Below, piece by piece: positions 26,967 to 35,643 of a stretch of DNA of 64,000 nucleotides. The DNA lies in contig NZ_CP132359.1 of NCBI RefSeq assembly GCF_030758975.1, positions 822,811 through 886,810 of the forward strand. The letters run 5' to 3'. Origin of the DNA: Bosea beijingensis (lineage in GTDB: Bacteria > Pseudomonadota > Alphaproteobacteria > Rhizobiales > Beijerinckiaceae). A program made the translations under genes and the position numbers. Numbering within the stretch: position 1 is the first letter of the stretch; each line of letters begins with the position of its first letter. The notes beneath the pieces are model-generated. The model was not told the DNA's origin and ran no database searches. It saw only the letters and a list, made by a program, of their open reading frames with translations.

Positions 26967-28699
26967 GGGCCGTGCTCTCCCAGATCATCGGGCTGACCCG
27001 GCTTTGCATCGCCGGGCCGGGCGGCAAGGTCGGCGCGCTCTATTTCCTGATGATCTTCGGGCTCGGGCTAGCCGGAGTTCAGGTCGGCGTGCGCCTGATC
27101 TCCTGGACCGCGGATTTCTACAACGCCCTGCAGAAGCTCGATGTCGACGGCGCGCTCAGGCAGATCGCGATCTTCTTCGGGCTGATCGCGATCAGCGTCT
27201 GCATCCATCTTGCCAGCGCCTATCTGCGCAAGATGCTGCAGATTCGCTGGCGGCGCGCGCTGACCGAGGCCGCGCTCGACCGCTGGCTCGCCGGCAAGGC
27301 CTATTGGCACATGCGCGAGCGAACGGATCACGGGCTCGACAATCCCGACCAGCGCATCGCCGAGGATTGCCGCATCTTCGTCGAGAAGCTCACGGTCGAA
27401 GGGCTCGAGCTCGCCACGAACATCGTCGCGCTGGTGACCTATGTCTCGATCCTGTGGTCGCTCTCGACCTTCGCGCTGTCCTTCACCCTGTTCGGCCATG
27501 CCATCGAAATCCCGCGCTACATGGTCTGGGCTGCACCGCTCTATGTGGCCATCGCGACCTTCATCACGCATGGCCTCGGCCGTCCGCTGAAGGCGCTGAC
27601 GGTCGAGCAGCAGCGACGTGAAGCCGATTTCCGCTTCTCGCTGGTACGCCTGCGCGAACATGTCGAGGGCGTGGCACTGGCCGATGGCGAGCCGGCGGAG
27701 CGGCGGCTGTTGCGCAAGCGCTTCGGTGCGATCGCCGGGAATTGGCAGAAGCTCGCCAATCGAGAGCTGATCCTCGGCTTCTTCACGCGCCCCTATTTCC
27801 AGACCGTGCTGCGCATCCCGCTCTTCCTGGCGCTGCCGGCCTTTCTCGCCGGGCGCGTCACCTTCGGCGGCCTGATGCAGATCGGCTCGGCCTTCCAGAA
27901 CGTGGTGACGACGCTGTCCTGGTTCGTCTTCTCCTATCGCGACCTGACCGATCTCGCCGCGGCCGCGAGCCGCCTCTCGCATTTCATGAAGGCGGCCGAA
28001 AACGCGGCCACGCCGGCAAGCGGCCCAGCGATGCACAAGGCGGGCAATGCGGAGTTGCGGCTGCGCGACCTCGTGCTCGCAACACCTGCGGGACGCCGCC
28101 TCCCACCCGTCCCGAACCTGAAGCTGGAGGCTGGCGGCAGCTATTGGCTCGCGGCACCCTCCGGCCATGGCAAGAGCACGCTGGCGAAGGCGATCGCCGG
28201 GCTCTGGACGCATGGCGAAGGTCGGATCGAGCGGCCGGCAGGACGGATGCTCGTCCTGCCGCAGCAACCTTATCTGCCGCTCGGGAGCCTGCGCGCCGCG
28301 CTGGCCTATCCGCTATCGCCGGAAGCCATCGACGATGCGACCTTGCGCCAGGCGCTCGCCACCGTCGAGCTGGAGGAGCTCTGGTCGCTCGACGAGGACG
28401 GCTGGACGGACAAGCGGCGCGGGCTCTCCGGCGGCGAGCAGCAACGCTTCGCACTGGCACGTGCGCTGTTGCAGGCGCCCGACTGGCTCGTGCTCGACGA
28501 AGCGACGAGCGCGCTCGATTTGGAATCCGAGGCGCAATTACTGGCTGCATTGCGCCAATCGCTGCCTGACAGCACGCTGGTCCTGATCGCACATCGTGCG
28601 CCGCAAGGGCTGGGCTCGCTCCAGATGATCGAGTTGAGGAAGCCGCGGCTGGAAGCAGCGACCGCCCCTGCCTTTGCACTGGCCGAGCCGGTAAGCTGA
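26963..28699 (+). CDS. ABC transporter with SbmA/BacA-type membrane domain fused to an ATPase
   Basis: A 578-residue half-transporter. The membrane domain has about six hydrophobic segments; WTADFYNALQKLD (about residues 48-60) and DNPDQRIAEDCR (about 129-140) are hallmarks of the ABC_membrane_2/SbmA-BacA group. The ATPase follows: Walker A PSGHGKST near residue 399, signature LSGGEQQRF near 488, Walker B VLDEATSALD near 507. This fold can import, as with Mycobacterium Rv1819c for cobalamin and SbmA for peptides. Behind a heme receptor, HmuS-like and ChaN-like genes it may be the inner-membrane importer, since no HmuTUV is present. This is inference. Confidence 0.85.
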   Translation: MRAVLSQIIGLTRLCIAGPGGKVGALYFLMIFGLGLAGVQVGVRLISWTADFYNALQKLDVDGALRQIAIFFGLIAISVCIHLASAYLRKMLQIRWRRALTEAALDRWLAGKAYWHMRERTDHGLDNPDQRIAEDCRIFVEKLTVEGLELATNIVALVTYVSILWSLSTFALSFTLFGHAIEIPRYMVWAAPLYVAIATFITHGLGRPLKALTVEQQRREADFRFSLVRLREHVEGVALADGEPAERRLLRKRFGAIAGNWQKLANRELILGFFTRPYFQTVLRIPLFLALPAFLAGRVTFGGLMQIGSAFQNVVTTLSWFVFSYRDLTDLAAAASRLSHFMKAAENAATPASGPAMHKAGNAELRLRDLVLATPAGRRLPPVPNLKLEAGGSYWLAAPSGHGKSTLAKAIAGLWTHGEGRIERPAGRMLVLPQQPYLPLGSLRAALAYPLSPEAIDDATLRQALATVELEELWSLDEDGWTDKRRGLSGGEQQRFALARALLQAPDWLVLDEATSALDLESEAQLLAALRQSLPDSTLVLIAHRAPQGLGSLQMIELRKPRLEAATAPAFALAEPVS

Positions 28700-28737
28700 G
28701 CGCAGATGAGTCGCCTGCCCTTTTCGTCAGCCTCCTG

Positions 28738-30597
28738 ATGACCGTTCCCTCGCTTTCCAAGGCGGCCGCCGCGCTTCGGCGGCGCCTGGCGCTTTGGCAG
28801 GACGTGCCGCGGCTGCTGCGCTCGCTCTGGCAGACCAGCCCGCGCCTCTTAGCGGCAATCGCGGCCTTGCGCCTGCTGCGCGCGCTCCAGCCGCCGGCGA
28901 TGCTCTTCGTCGGCAAGCTGATCATCGACGAGATCGTGCTTCAGACGCGAACGCCGGCGCCCGGGCCGGCCCTGTCGGACTGGCTGGAGAGCGGCCGGGC
29001 TTCGGCATTGGCTGGCTGGATCCTGCTGGAATTCCTGCTGGTCGCCGGCGGCAACACCCTCAACCGGCTGGGGACGCTGGTCGAGGGCCTGTTATCCGAG
29101 CGCCACGGCTTCGCGATGGGCGCCCTGCTCGTCGAGCGCGCGGCCGAGCTCGATCTCCGGGATATCGAAGGCGCAGTGGCGCAGGACAAGCTGCAACGCG
29201 CCAATGCCGCGACGATGCTCGGCTATCAGCTCGTGACCAATCTCCTCACGCAGGCCCAGAACGGCGTGACGCTGCTCGCGCTGCTGGCCGGCCTCGTGCT
29301 CTTCGTGCCCTGGCTAATCGTGCTGCTGCTCGTCGCACTGCTGCCGACCTTGCTGGTCGAGGCGCATTTCAATGCCCGGCAGTACGAAGCGGCCACGGCG
29401 CTGATCCCGGAACGGCGGCGCCTCAACTACCTCCAGCATGTCGGCTCCTCCACGCATGCGGCGAAGGAAGTGAAGCTGTTCGGCCTCGGCAGCTATATCG
29501 CCGGCCTGCTGCGGGAGGTCGCGGAGCGCATCATCGCCACCAACCGCCGGCTGGCCGTGCGGCGCGCCACCTGGAGCAGCCTGTCAGGGGCGATCGGCTC
29601 GCTCGCCTATTACGCGGCCTATGCCGTAGTCGCCTGGCGGGCACTCACGGGCCAACTCAGCATCGGCGACCTGACCTTCCTGGCGGGCTCGCTGATGCGG
29701 CTCAACGGGCTGTTCGAAGGGCTGATCGTCGGCCTCTCGCAGATCACCTCGCAGGCCCAGTATCTCGGCGATCTCTATGCCTTCCTCGACATGCGCTCGA
29801 CCGTGGCGCCTCCGGCGCATCCGCGCGCCTTTCCCGCGCCCCTCCGGCAGGGCGTCGTCTTCGAGGATGTCGGATTCCGCTATCCCGGCAAGCCGGACTG
29901 GGCCTTGCGCCATCTCAGCTTCACCCTGCCGGCCGGCGAAACGCTCGCGCTCGTCGGCGAGAACGGCGCCGGCAAGACCACGATCGTCAAGCTGCTGACG
30001 CGGCTTTACGAGCCCGACGAAGGCCGCATCCTGATCGACGGCATCGATATCCGCGATATCCCGCTGCCGGACTTGCGCGAGCATGTCGGCGCGATTTTCC
30101 AGGATTTCATGCGCTACAACCTGACGGCCTCCGAGAATATCGGCGTCGGCCGGGTGGTGCGGATCGGCGAGCGGCCGGCGATCGTCGAAGCTGCCCGCAA
30201 GAGCCTCGCCGATCCCGTTATCGCTGCCCTGCCAGAGTCTTACGACCAGATGCTCGGACTTGGATTCCAGAGCGGACTCGATCTCTCGGGAGGGCAATGG
30301 CAGAAGATCGCCATCGCGCGGGCCTATTTCCGCGACGCCGCGATCCTGATCCTCGACGAGCCGACCGCCGCGCTCGATGCCCGCGCCGAGGCCGAGATCT
30401 TCGAGCGCTTCCGCCACCTCACCACCGGCAAGACGACGCTGCTGATTTCGCACCGCTTCTCGACGGTGCGCATGGCCGATCGCATTCTCGTGCTGGAGAA
30501 CGGCGCGATCCTCGAACAGGGAAGCCATACCGAGCTGATGGCGCAGGACGGCCGCTATGCCGAGCTTTTCAAGCTGCAGGCTGCCGGATTCCAGTAG
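28738..30597 (+). CDS. ABC transporter, fused exporter-type membrane domain and ATPase
   Basis: A 619-residue type-IV ABC half-transporter. The N-terminal region has six hydrophobic segments; the ATPase has Walker A GENGAGKTT near residue 406, Q-loop FQDFMRYN, signature LSGGQWQKIAIARA near 516, Walker B ILILDEPTAALD near 536 and the H-loop in LISHRFSTV. It starts 38 bases after the previous ABC gene. The two could form a heterodimer, as with IrtAB or YbtPQ, exporter-fold proteins that import ferri-siderophores; alternatively this is an independent exporter. The sequence does not decide direction. Confidence 0.85.
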   Translation: MTVPSLSKAAAALRRRLALWQDVPRLLRSLWQTSPRLLAAIAALRLLRALQPPAMLFVGKLIIDEIVLQTRTPAPGPALSDWLESGRASALAGWILLEFLLVAGGNTLNRLGTLVEGLLSERHGFAMGALLVERAAELDLRDIEGAVAQDKLQRANAATMLGYQLVTNLLTQAQNGVTLLALLAGLVLFVPWLIVLLLVALLPTLLVEAHFNARQYEAATALIPERRRLNYLQHVGSSTHAAKEVKLFGLGSYIAGLLREVAERIIATNRRLAVRRATWSSLSGAIGSLAYYAAYAVVAWRALTGQLSIGDLTFLAGSLMRLNGLFEGLIVGLSQITSQAQYLGDLYAFLDMRSTVAPPAHPRAFPAPLRQGVVFEDVGFRYPGKPDWALRHLSFTLPAGETLALVGENGAGKTTIVKLLTRLYEPDEGRILIDGIDIRDIPLPDLREHVGAIFQDFMRYNLTASENIGVGRVVRIGERPAIVEAARKSLADPVIAALPESYDQMLGLGFQSGLDLSGGQWQKIAIARAYFRDAAILILDEPTAALDARAEAEIFERFRHLTTGKTTLLISHRFSTVRMADRILVLENGAILEQGSHTELMAQDGRYAELFKLQAAGFQ

Positions 30598-30606
30598 GTC
30601 CGGCAG
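30581..30606. terminator. Possible bidirectional terminator hairpin
   Basis: CTGCCGGA and TCCGGCAG form a perfect 8-bp stem with a 10-base loop across the stop codon of the ABC gene, at the junction with a convergent gene. No T-run follows on either strand, so the call is tentative. Confidence 0.35.
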
Positions 30607-30621
30607 CCGCTTCAGAGGTGA

Positions 30622-31902
30622 TTATCGTCCGCGGATCAGATCAGCCGCCTGATAGCTCCAATAGGTCATCTGAACCGCTGCCGTGCCGAACGGCCCGCCG
30701 TTCCAGACCAGGCCGAAGGGCGCGAAGAGCTTGTAGCGGTCGCTGGCGCCGTGGATCGCCTCGGCGATGACCGTGCCGCCGATCGCGGTGGTGTTCATGC
30801 CATGGCCGCCGAAGGCGGTGCAGTACCAGACGCCCGGCCGGTACTGGCCGATCTGCGGCATGAGATGGCGGGCATAGGACATCAGGCCCGACCAGGCGGC
30901 CTCGACCTTCAGCTCGGCGAGCTGCGGATAGGTCGTGACCATCTCGTGGCGCAGGATCGCGGCGACGTCGCTTGGCTCGGTCGTGCGGGTGGTGATGCGC
31001 CCGCCCCAGAGGATGCGCGAGCCGCCCTCGACCGTGCGGTAATAGTCGCCCGCGCGCCGGTCGTCGCCGACGCCGGTGCCGATGCGGATCGCAGAGCGGA
31101 TCAGGTCGGGCGCGGCCTCGGTCAGCAGCACATAGGTCGCGATCGGGATATAGGCCCGGCGCAGAGCCGGCAGCACGTCGCCGGTATAGCCGCCGGTGGT
31201 GAACAGCACCTGCTCGGCCTCGATCGTCGCCTTGGCCGTCTTCAGCCGCTTCACCGCGCCGTCGAGTTCGCAAGACGTAACCGGCGAACCCTCATGGATC
31301 CTCCCGCCGAGCCGGACGATCTCGCGGGCGAGCGCGCGGGCGTAGTTCAACGGGTGGAAATGGAAGGAATCGTCGGCCGTCAGCGAAGCGTGGTACTTCT
31401 GCGAATTGAGGAGCGCGCGCGTCTCGTCGCGGCCGAGATAGCGGAGCTTGCGCCCGAAGCGCTTCTCCTGCGTGTCGCGTACCGCCTGCAGCCCGGCGCC
31501 GCCGTCATAGCGCACGACCTTCATGATGCCCGGCGACGGCGCGGCCTCGGTGATGGCGAGGCTTTCGATATTGCCACGAACGATCTCGACGCCTTCCATG
31601 GTCAGGCGGTAGAGCTCGTCCGCCTGATCGCGGCCGGTCTGGCGCTCGATCGCGGCGAGTGAGGTCGCATAGCCCGGGCTGACGAAGCCACCATTGCGGC
31701 CGGACGCCCCCCAGGCGACGCGCTGCGCCTCCAGCAGCAGGACGGAGCGGCCGGCGCGGGCAAGGTTGAGCGCGGCGGTCAGGCCGGCGAGGCCGCCGCC
31801 GACGATGCAGATATCCGTCTTCAGCGTGCCTTCGGCCGGCGGATAGCTCTCCTGCGTCGCGAGAGCCCGGCGGTAATAGGTGTCGATATAGGAGGAGGAC
31901 AT
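30622..31902 (-). CDS. FAD-dependent amine oxidoreductase (DAO/PuuB-like)
   Basis: A 426-residue flavoprotein of the D-amino-acid-oxidase fold. The dinucleotide-binding CIVGGGLAGLTAALNLARAG lies at about residues 32-51, WGASGRNGGFVSPGYA near 67, and the C-terminal YCTAFGGHGMNTTAIGG near 375. The closest functional relatives I recognise are gamma-glutamylputrescine oxidases (PuuB), which oxidise secondary amines and release H2O2. It lies 95 bases downstream of the BisC-like gene on the same strand, with an amino-acid binding protein and a C-S lyase further upstream, so an amino-acid-derived amine is plausible. Start is ATG 31902; the upstream open frame is antisense sequence within bisC-like coding. 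Confidence 0.85.
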   Translation of the reverse strand: MSSSYIDTYYRRALATQESYPPAEGTLKTDICIVGGGLAGLTAALNLARAGRSVLLLEAQRVAWGASGRNGGFVSPGYATSLAAIERQTGRDQADELYRLTMEGVEIVRGNIESLAITEAAPSPGIMKVVRYDGGAGLQAVRDTQEKRFGRKLRYLGRDETRALLNSQKYHASLTADDSFHFHPLNYARALAREIVRLGGRIHEGSPVTSCELDGAVKRLKTAKATIEAEQVLFTTGGYTGDVLPALRRAYIPIATYVLLTEAAPDLIRSAIRIGTGVGDDRRAGDYYRTVEGGSRILWGGRITTRTTEPSDVAAILRHEMVTTYPQLAELKVEAAWSGLMSYARHLMPQIGQYRPGVWYCTAFGGHGMNTTAIGGTVIAEAIHGASDRYKLFAPFGLVWNGGPFGTAAVQMTYWSYQAADLIRGR

Positions 31903-31997
31903 GCGGTCTCGCGGAAGGCGGGCGGCGGGCTGTTTTCGTGGCCGGCTCCCGCGATCCGCCACCGGTTTTCCCGGCAGCGGATCGCGGATGTCGAGGC

Positions 31998-34346
31998 TTA
32001 CTCGGCGGCTTGTGCGGACTGCGAGCCCGGCGGGTCGAAGGCCTGGATCGGCGGCAGGTTGCCGTCGAAACGCGCGACCTGCACCGTGGTGAGCTGGCCG
32101 GTGCAGCCCTGCGCCAAAGCCGAGGTGCCGATATCGCGGGTCAGCACGTTGGGATTGCCGTGGACGCAGAGCGGCTTGTCCTCGGTCGGATCGGCGGGAT
32201 CGTACCAGGCGCCGGTCGGGAGCTGGATCACGCCCTTGCGGATGCCGTCGGTGACATGGACCGCGGCAAGGCAGGCACCGCGCTCGTTCGAGAGCCGGAT
32301 GATGTCGCCATCGGCGATGCCGCGCAGGGCCGCGTCGTCCGGATGCATATGCGCGACCTCGCGGCCGCGATGCTTGGCGTCGCTGCTGTGACCGCCGAAA
32401 TCGAACTGGCTGTGCAGGCGGGTCCTGGGCTGGTTGGCGACGAGAACATAGGGATTGGTCTCGTCGGGCACATTGCTGGCGCCGAGCCAGGTCGGATGAC
32501 CGGGGCAATCCGCCTCGCCGAAGCCGGCGATCGTCTCCGAAAAGATTTCGAGCTTGCCTGATGGCGTCGGCAGCGGCGCGGCATCGGGATCGTTGCGGAA
32601 GGCGCGGAGATTGCCGCCATCATCCGGCTGCTGCGGCAGGTCGAAGCCCTCGCCCGCCCAGAATTCGGCGAAGCTCGGCGCCGGCAGGCCCTTCGCCGCC
32701 AGCGCGTTGCGGGTCGGCTCGTAGAGGTGCTCCAGCCATTGCCGGGCGGTGCGACCTTCGGTGAAGGCCTCGGCCGTGCCAAGGCGGTCGGCCAGATCGG
32801 CGAAGATCGCGTAGTCGTCGCGCGCCTCGCCATAGGGCGCGACCACCGGATGCATCGGCACCAGCAGCGGGTCGTTGGGGTTGCCGCCGATATCCTCGCG
32901 CTCCAGCGTCATCGTGCAGGGTAAAACGATATCGGCGTGCCGGGCGGTGGCAGTCCATGCGAGCTCATGCACGACCAGCGTATCGATCCGCGCGAAGGCC
33001 TCGCGCAGGCGGTTTAGGTCCTGATGGTGATGGAACGGGTTGCCACCGGCCCAGTAGACCAGCTTGATCTCGGGATAAGTCCGGGTCTGGCCATTGTAGC
33101 GATAGGTCGTGCCCGGGTTCAGCAGCATATCGGAGATGCGGGCGACCGGGATGTAGTCGCTGATCGGATTCTTGCCTTGCGAGAAGGTCGGCATCGGTAC
33201 GGCGTTGTAGCGCCGACCGTAATAGGCGATGGCGCCGAGGCCGTAGCCATAGCCGCCACCGGGCAGGCCGATCTGGCCGAGCGCCGCGGACAGCACCATG
33301 CCCATCCAGACCGGCTGTTCGCCATGGGTGGCGCGCTGGAGGGCATGGGCCACGACGATGAGCGCGCGCTTACCGTGGAGGCGCTTCGCCAGCGCCACGA
33401 TCTCCCCGGCGGGCAGGCCGGCGATCGGCGCGGCCCAGGCTGCGTCCTTCGGCTGGCCGTCGGTCTCGCCGAGCAGATAGCGCTCGAAAACCGGCCAGCC
33501 GACCGTGTAGCGATCGAGGAAGGTGCGGTCGTGCAGGCCGTTGACGACGAGCGTGTGGACCAGCGCCATCATCAGCGCGGTGTCGCTGCCGGGCTTGTTG
33601 GCGACCCAGTCGGCGTGGGCTCCGGCCGGCAGGTCGCTGCGCAGAGGGCTGACCAGCACGAATTCACAGCCGCGCTCCTGCGCCCGCTCCATCGCGCCGC
33701 GCTCGACATGGCGGCTGGTGCCGCCGCCGGCGACCATGCTGTTCTTCAGCGCCATGCCGCCGAAGGCGAGCACGATCTCGCTGTGATCAGCGATCTGCTC
33801 CCAGGAGACGTTGCGCTTCACCAGGTCCTCATAGTCGCCGATGATATGCGGCACGAGGACGGAGGAGGCGCCCGAGGAGTAGCTATTGACCGACTTCACA
33901 TAGCCGCCGGTCGAGGTGTTCAGGAAGCGGTGGATCTGGCTCTGGGCGTGGTGGAAGCGGCCGGCACTGGCCCAGCCATAGGAGCCGCCGAAGATCGCGC
34001 CGGGCCCGAAATCGTCGCGCACGCGGCGCAGTTCACCGGCCAGCTTGTCGAGCACGGCCGACCAGGACATCGGCACGTATTCGTCGCGGCCGCGACGATC
34101 ATCGGGACCGGGTCCGTCCTCCAGCCAGCCGCGCCGGACCATGGGCTGGGCGATACGGGCGCGATGGCGCAAGGCCGCCGGGAAATTCTGGATGATCTCG
34201 TTGGGATCGGGATCGCCCGCATGCGGACGGACCTCGAGCTGCCCTTCCTTCATGCGCGCCGAGAACACCCCCCAATGCGAGGTATGCGGGCGGAACGCCT
34301 CGCTTTCGGCCGCAGCTTCGCCTGCCGGAACGATTGGAGCCGCCAT
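31998..34346 (-). CDS. Molybdopterin-dependent oxidoreductase, BisC/TorA (DMSO reductase) family
   Basis: A 782-residue molybdenum enzyme with full family length. It lacks the N-terminal [4Fe-4S] cysteines and has SYSSGASSV (about residue 160) where DMSO-reductase-type enzymes carry the serine Mo ligand. The cofactor-binding C-terminal domain includes NQPRTRLHSQFDF and HPDDAALRGIADGDII. No twin-Arg signal is present, so like BisC it should be cytosolic and reduce S- or N-oxides. Start ATG 34346 follows GAGGGTGAAGG. Its position between an FAD amine oxidase, an amino-acid binding protein and a PatB-like C-S lyase suggests an amino-acid sulfoxide substrate; this is inference. Confidence 0.85.
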   Translation of the reverse strand: MAAPIVPAGEAAAESEAFRPHTSHWGVFSARMKEGQLEVRPHAGDPDPNEIIQNFPAALRHRARIAQPMVRRGWLEDGPGPDDRRGRDEYVPMSWSAVLDKLAGELRRVRDDFGPGAIFGGSYGWASAGRFHHAQSQIHRFLNTSTGGYVKSVNSYSSGASSVLVPHIIGDYEDLVKRNVSWEQIADHSEIVLAFGGMALKNSMVAGGGTSRHVERGAMERAQERGCEFVLVSPLRSDLPAGAHADWVANKPGSDTALMMALVHTLVVNGLHDRTFLDRYTVGWPVFERYLLGETDGQPKDAAWAAPIAGLPAGEIVALAKRLHGKRALIVVAHALQRATHGEQPVWMGMVLSAALGQIGLPGGGYGYGLGAIAYYGRRYNAVPMPTFSQGKNPISDYIPVARISDMLLNPGTTYRYNGQTRTYPEIKLVYWAGGNPFHHHQDLNRLREAFARIDTLVVHELAWTATARHADIVLPCTMTLEREDIGGNPNDPLLVPMHPVVAPYGEARDDYAIFADLADRLGTAEAFTEGRTARQWLEHLYEPTRNALAAKGLPAPSFAEFWAGEGFDLPQQPDDGGNLRAFRNDPDAAPLPTPSGKLEIFSETIAGFGEADCPGHPTWLGASNVPDETNPYVLVANQPRTRLHSQFDFGGHSSDAKHRGREVAHMHPDDAALRGIADGDIIRLSNERGACLAAVHVTDGIRKGVIQLPTGAWYDPADPTEDKPLCVHGNPNVLTRDIGTSALAQGCTGQLTTVQVARFDGNLPPIQAFDPPGSQSAQAAE

Positions 34347-34465
34347 CGCCTTCACCCTCACCTTTTCGGACTTCAACAGCCCTTCCTCATTCCCCTTGTC
34401 CGATGCGGATCGCAAGAGGGTTTCGCAGATTGCCGGCAAGCGCCGCACGCTTGGCCGAATGAAGA

Positions 34466-34496
34466 AGGGCCCGGCTGCTCGTCGCAGCCGGGCCCT
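34466..34496 (-). terminator. Rho-independent-type terminator of the amino-acid binding protein gene
   Basis: A perfect 13-bp stem (34466-34478 with 34484-34496) and 5-base loop lie 30 bases beyond the stop of the gene at 34527. On the minus strand it is followed by TTCTTCATT. It would also partly insulate the BisC-like gene downstream. Confidence 0.8.
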
Positions 34497-34526
34497 CCCT
34501 ATTCCATCGGCCGGATGGCGTCGCGA

Positions 34527-35540
34527 TCAGCGGATCGGCGCAGCGTATTGCAGGCCGCCATTGGTCCAGAGCGCATTCTGACCGCGGGCGATCTTGAGGA
34601 GCGAGCCCTGGCCGAGGTTGCGCTCGAACATCTCGCCGTAATTTCCGACGGCCTTGATGGCGTTATAGGCCCAATCGTTCTTGAGGCCGAGCGCCTCGCC
34701 GAAGGTGCCTTCCTTGCCGAGCAGGCGCTTGATCTCGGGATTGTCCGACTTCTCGCGCATCTCGTCGACATTCGCCTGGGTCACGCCGAGCTCCTCGGCC
34801 GTGATCTGGGCGAAATGGACCCAGGTGACGATGTCGAACCACTGGTCGTCGCCATGGCGGGTGACGTAGCCGAGCGGCTCCTTCGAGATCGTCTCCGGCA
34901 GCACGATGTGATCCGCCGGGGCCTTGAAGCGCATGCGCTCGGAATAGAGGCCGGACGCGTCGGTGGTGAAGGCGTCGCAGCGGCCGCTCTCATAGGCCTC
35001 GGTCGCCTCGTTGTTGGTGGCGAAGGTCACCGGCTCGAACTTCATGTTGTTCTTGCGGAAATAATCCGCGGTGTTGAGCTCGGTCGTGGTGCCCTGCTGG
35101 ATGCAGATCGAGGCGCCGCTGAGTTCCTTCGCCGATTTGATGTTCAGCGACTTCTTCACCATGAAGCCCTGGCCGTCATAGTAATAGGTCGCGCGGAAGT
35201 TCTGGCCGAGCGTGGTGTCGCGGCTCATGGTCCAGGTCGTGGTGGCGGCGATGAGATCGGTCTCGCCGGACTGGAGCGCGGTGATCCGGTCCTTCGAGGG
35301 AAGCTGGATGAATTTCACCTTGGACTTGTCGCCAAAGACGGCCGCGGCCAGCGCCCGGCAATAGTCGGCATTGATGCCGGTCAGGACGCCATTCGCGTCC
35401 GGAACCGCAAAGCCGGCCAGATTGGCACCGGTGCCACAGTTCAGGACACCGCGCGACTGGATCGTCTTCAGGGTCTGCGCTTCGGCCGAAACCGAAACGG
35501 CGCAAACGGCGGCAGCGGCAAGCGCCAAGGTCAACTTCAT
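34527..35540 (-). CDS. Amino-acid ABC transporter substrate-binding protein (AapJ/BztA type)
   Basis: A 337-residue periplasmic binding protein. Signal peptide MKLTLALAAAAVCAVSVSA is cut near AEAQ. LQSGETDLIAATTTWTMSRD (about 90-109), YYYDGQGFMV and SGASICIQQGTTTELN are typical of general L-amino-acid binding proteins. No permease or ATPase gene is adjacent, so it must use a transporter encoded elsewhere; the Aap-type permeases at 47.7-49.9 kb are candidates. It is paralogous to the protein at 46674. Neighbouring BisC-like and PatB-like genes hint at a sulfur-containing amino acid. Confidence 0.9.
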   Translation of the reverse strand: MKLTLALAAAAVCAVSVSAEAQTLKTIQSRGVLNCGTGANLAGFAVPDANGVLTGINADYCRALAAAVFGDKSKVKFIQLPSKDRITALQSGETDLIAATTTWTMSRDTTLGQNFRATYYYDGQGFMVKKSLNIKSAKELSGASICIQQGTTTELNTADYFRKNNMKFEPVTFATNNEATEAYESGRCDAFTTDASGLYSERMRFKAPADHIVLPETISKEPLGYVTRHGDDQWFDIVTWVHFAQITAEELGVTQANVDEMREKSDNPEIKRLLGKEGTFGEALGLKNDWAYNAIKAVGNYGEMFERNLGQGSLLKIARGQNALWTNGGLQYAAPIR

Positions 35541-35643
35541 TGTTCGATCCCCATATTACGGTAGTGCTGACGATGTTCCACGCGGCCCCGCTCCCGTCAA
35601 TCGGCAGCGCGAGCCTTTCCTTACCAAAGGTCGCCTCGCCCGC

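Noticed and set aside
33024-35564. 846-codon plus-strand frame over the BisC-like and binding-protein genes
   Set aside because: Crosses a gene boundary and a strong terminator antisense to two certain genes; composition is that of a shadow frame.
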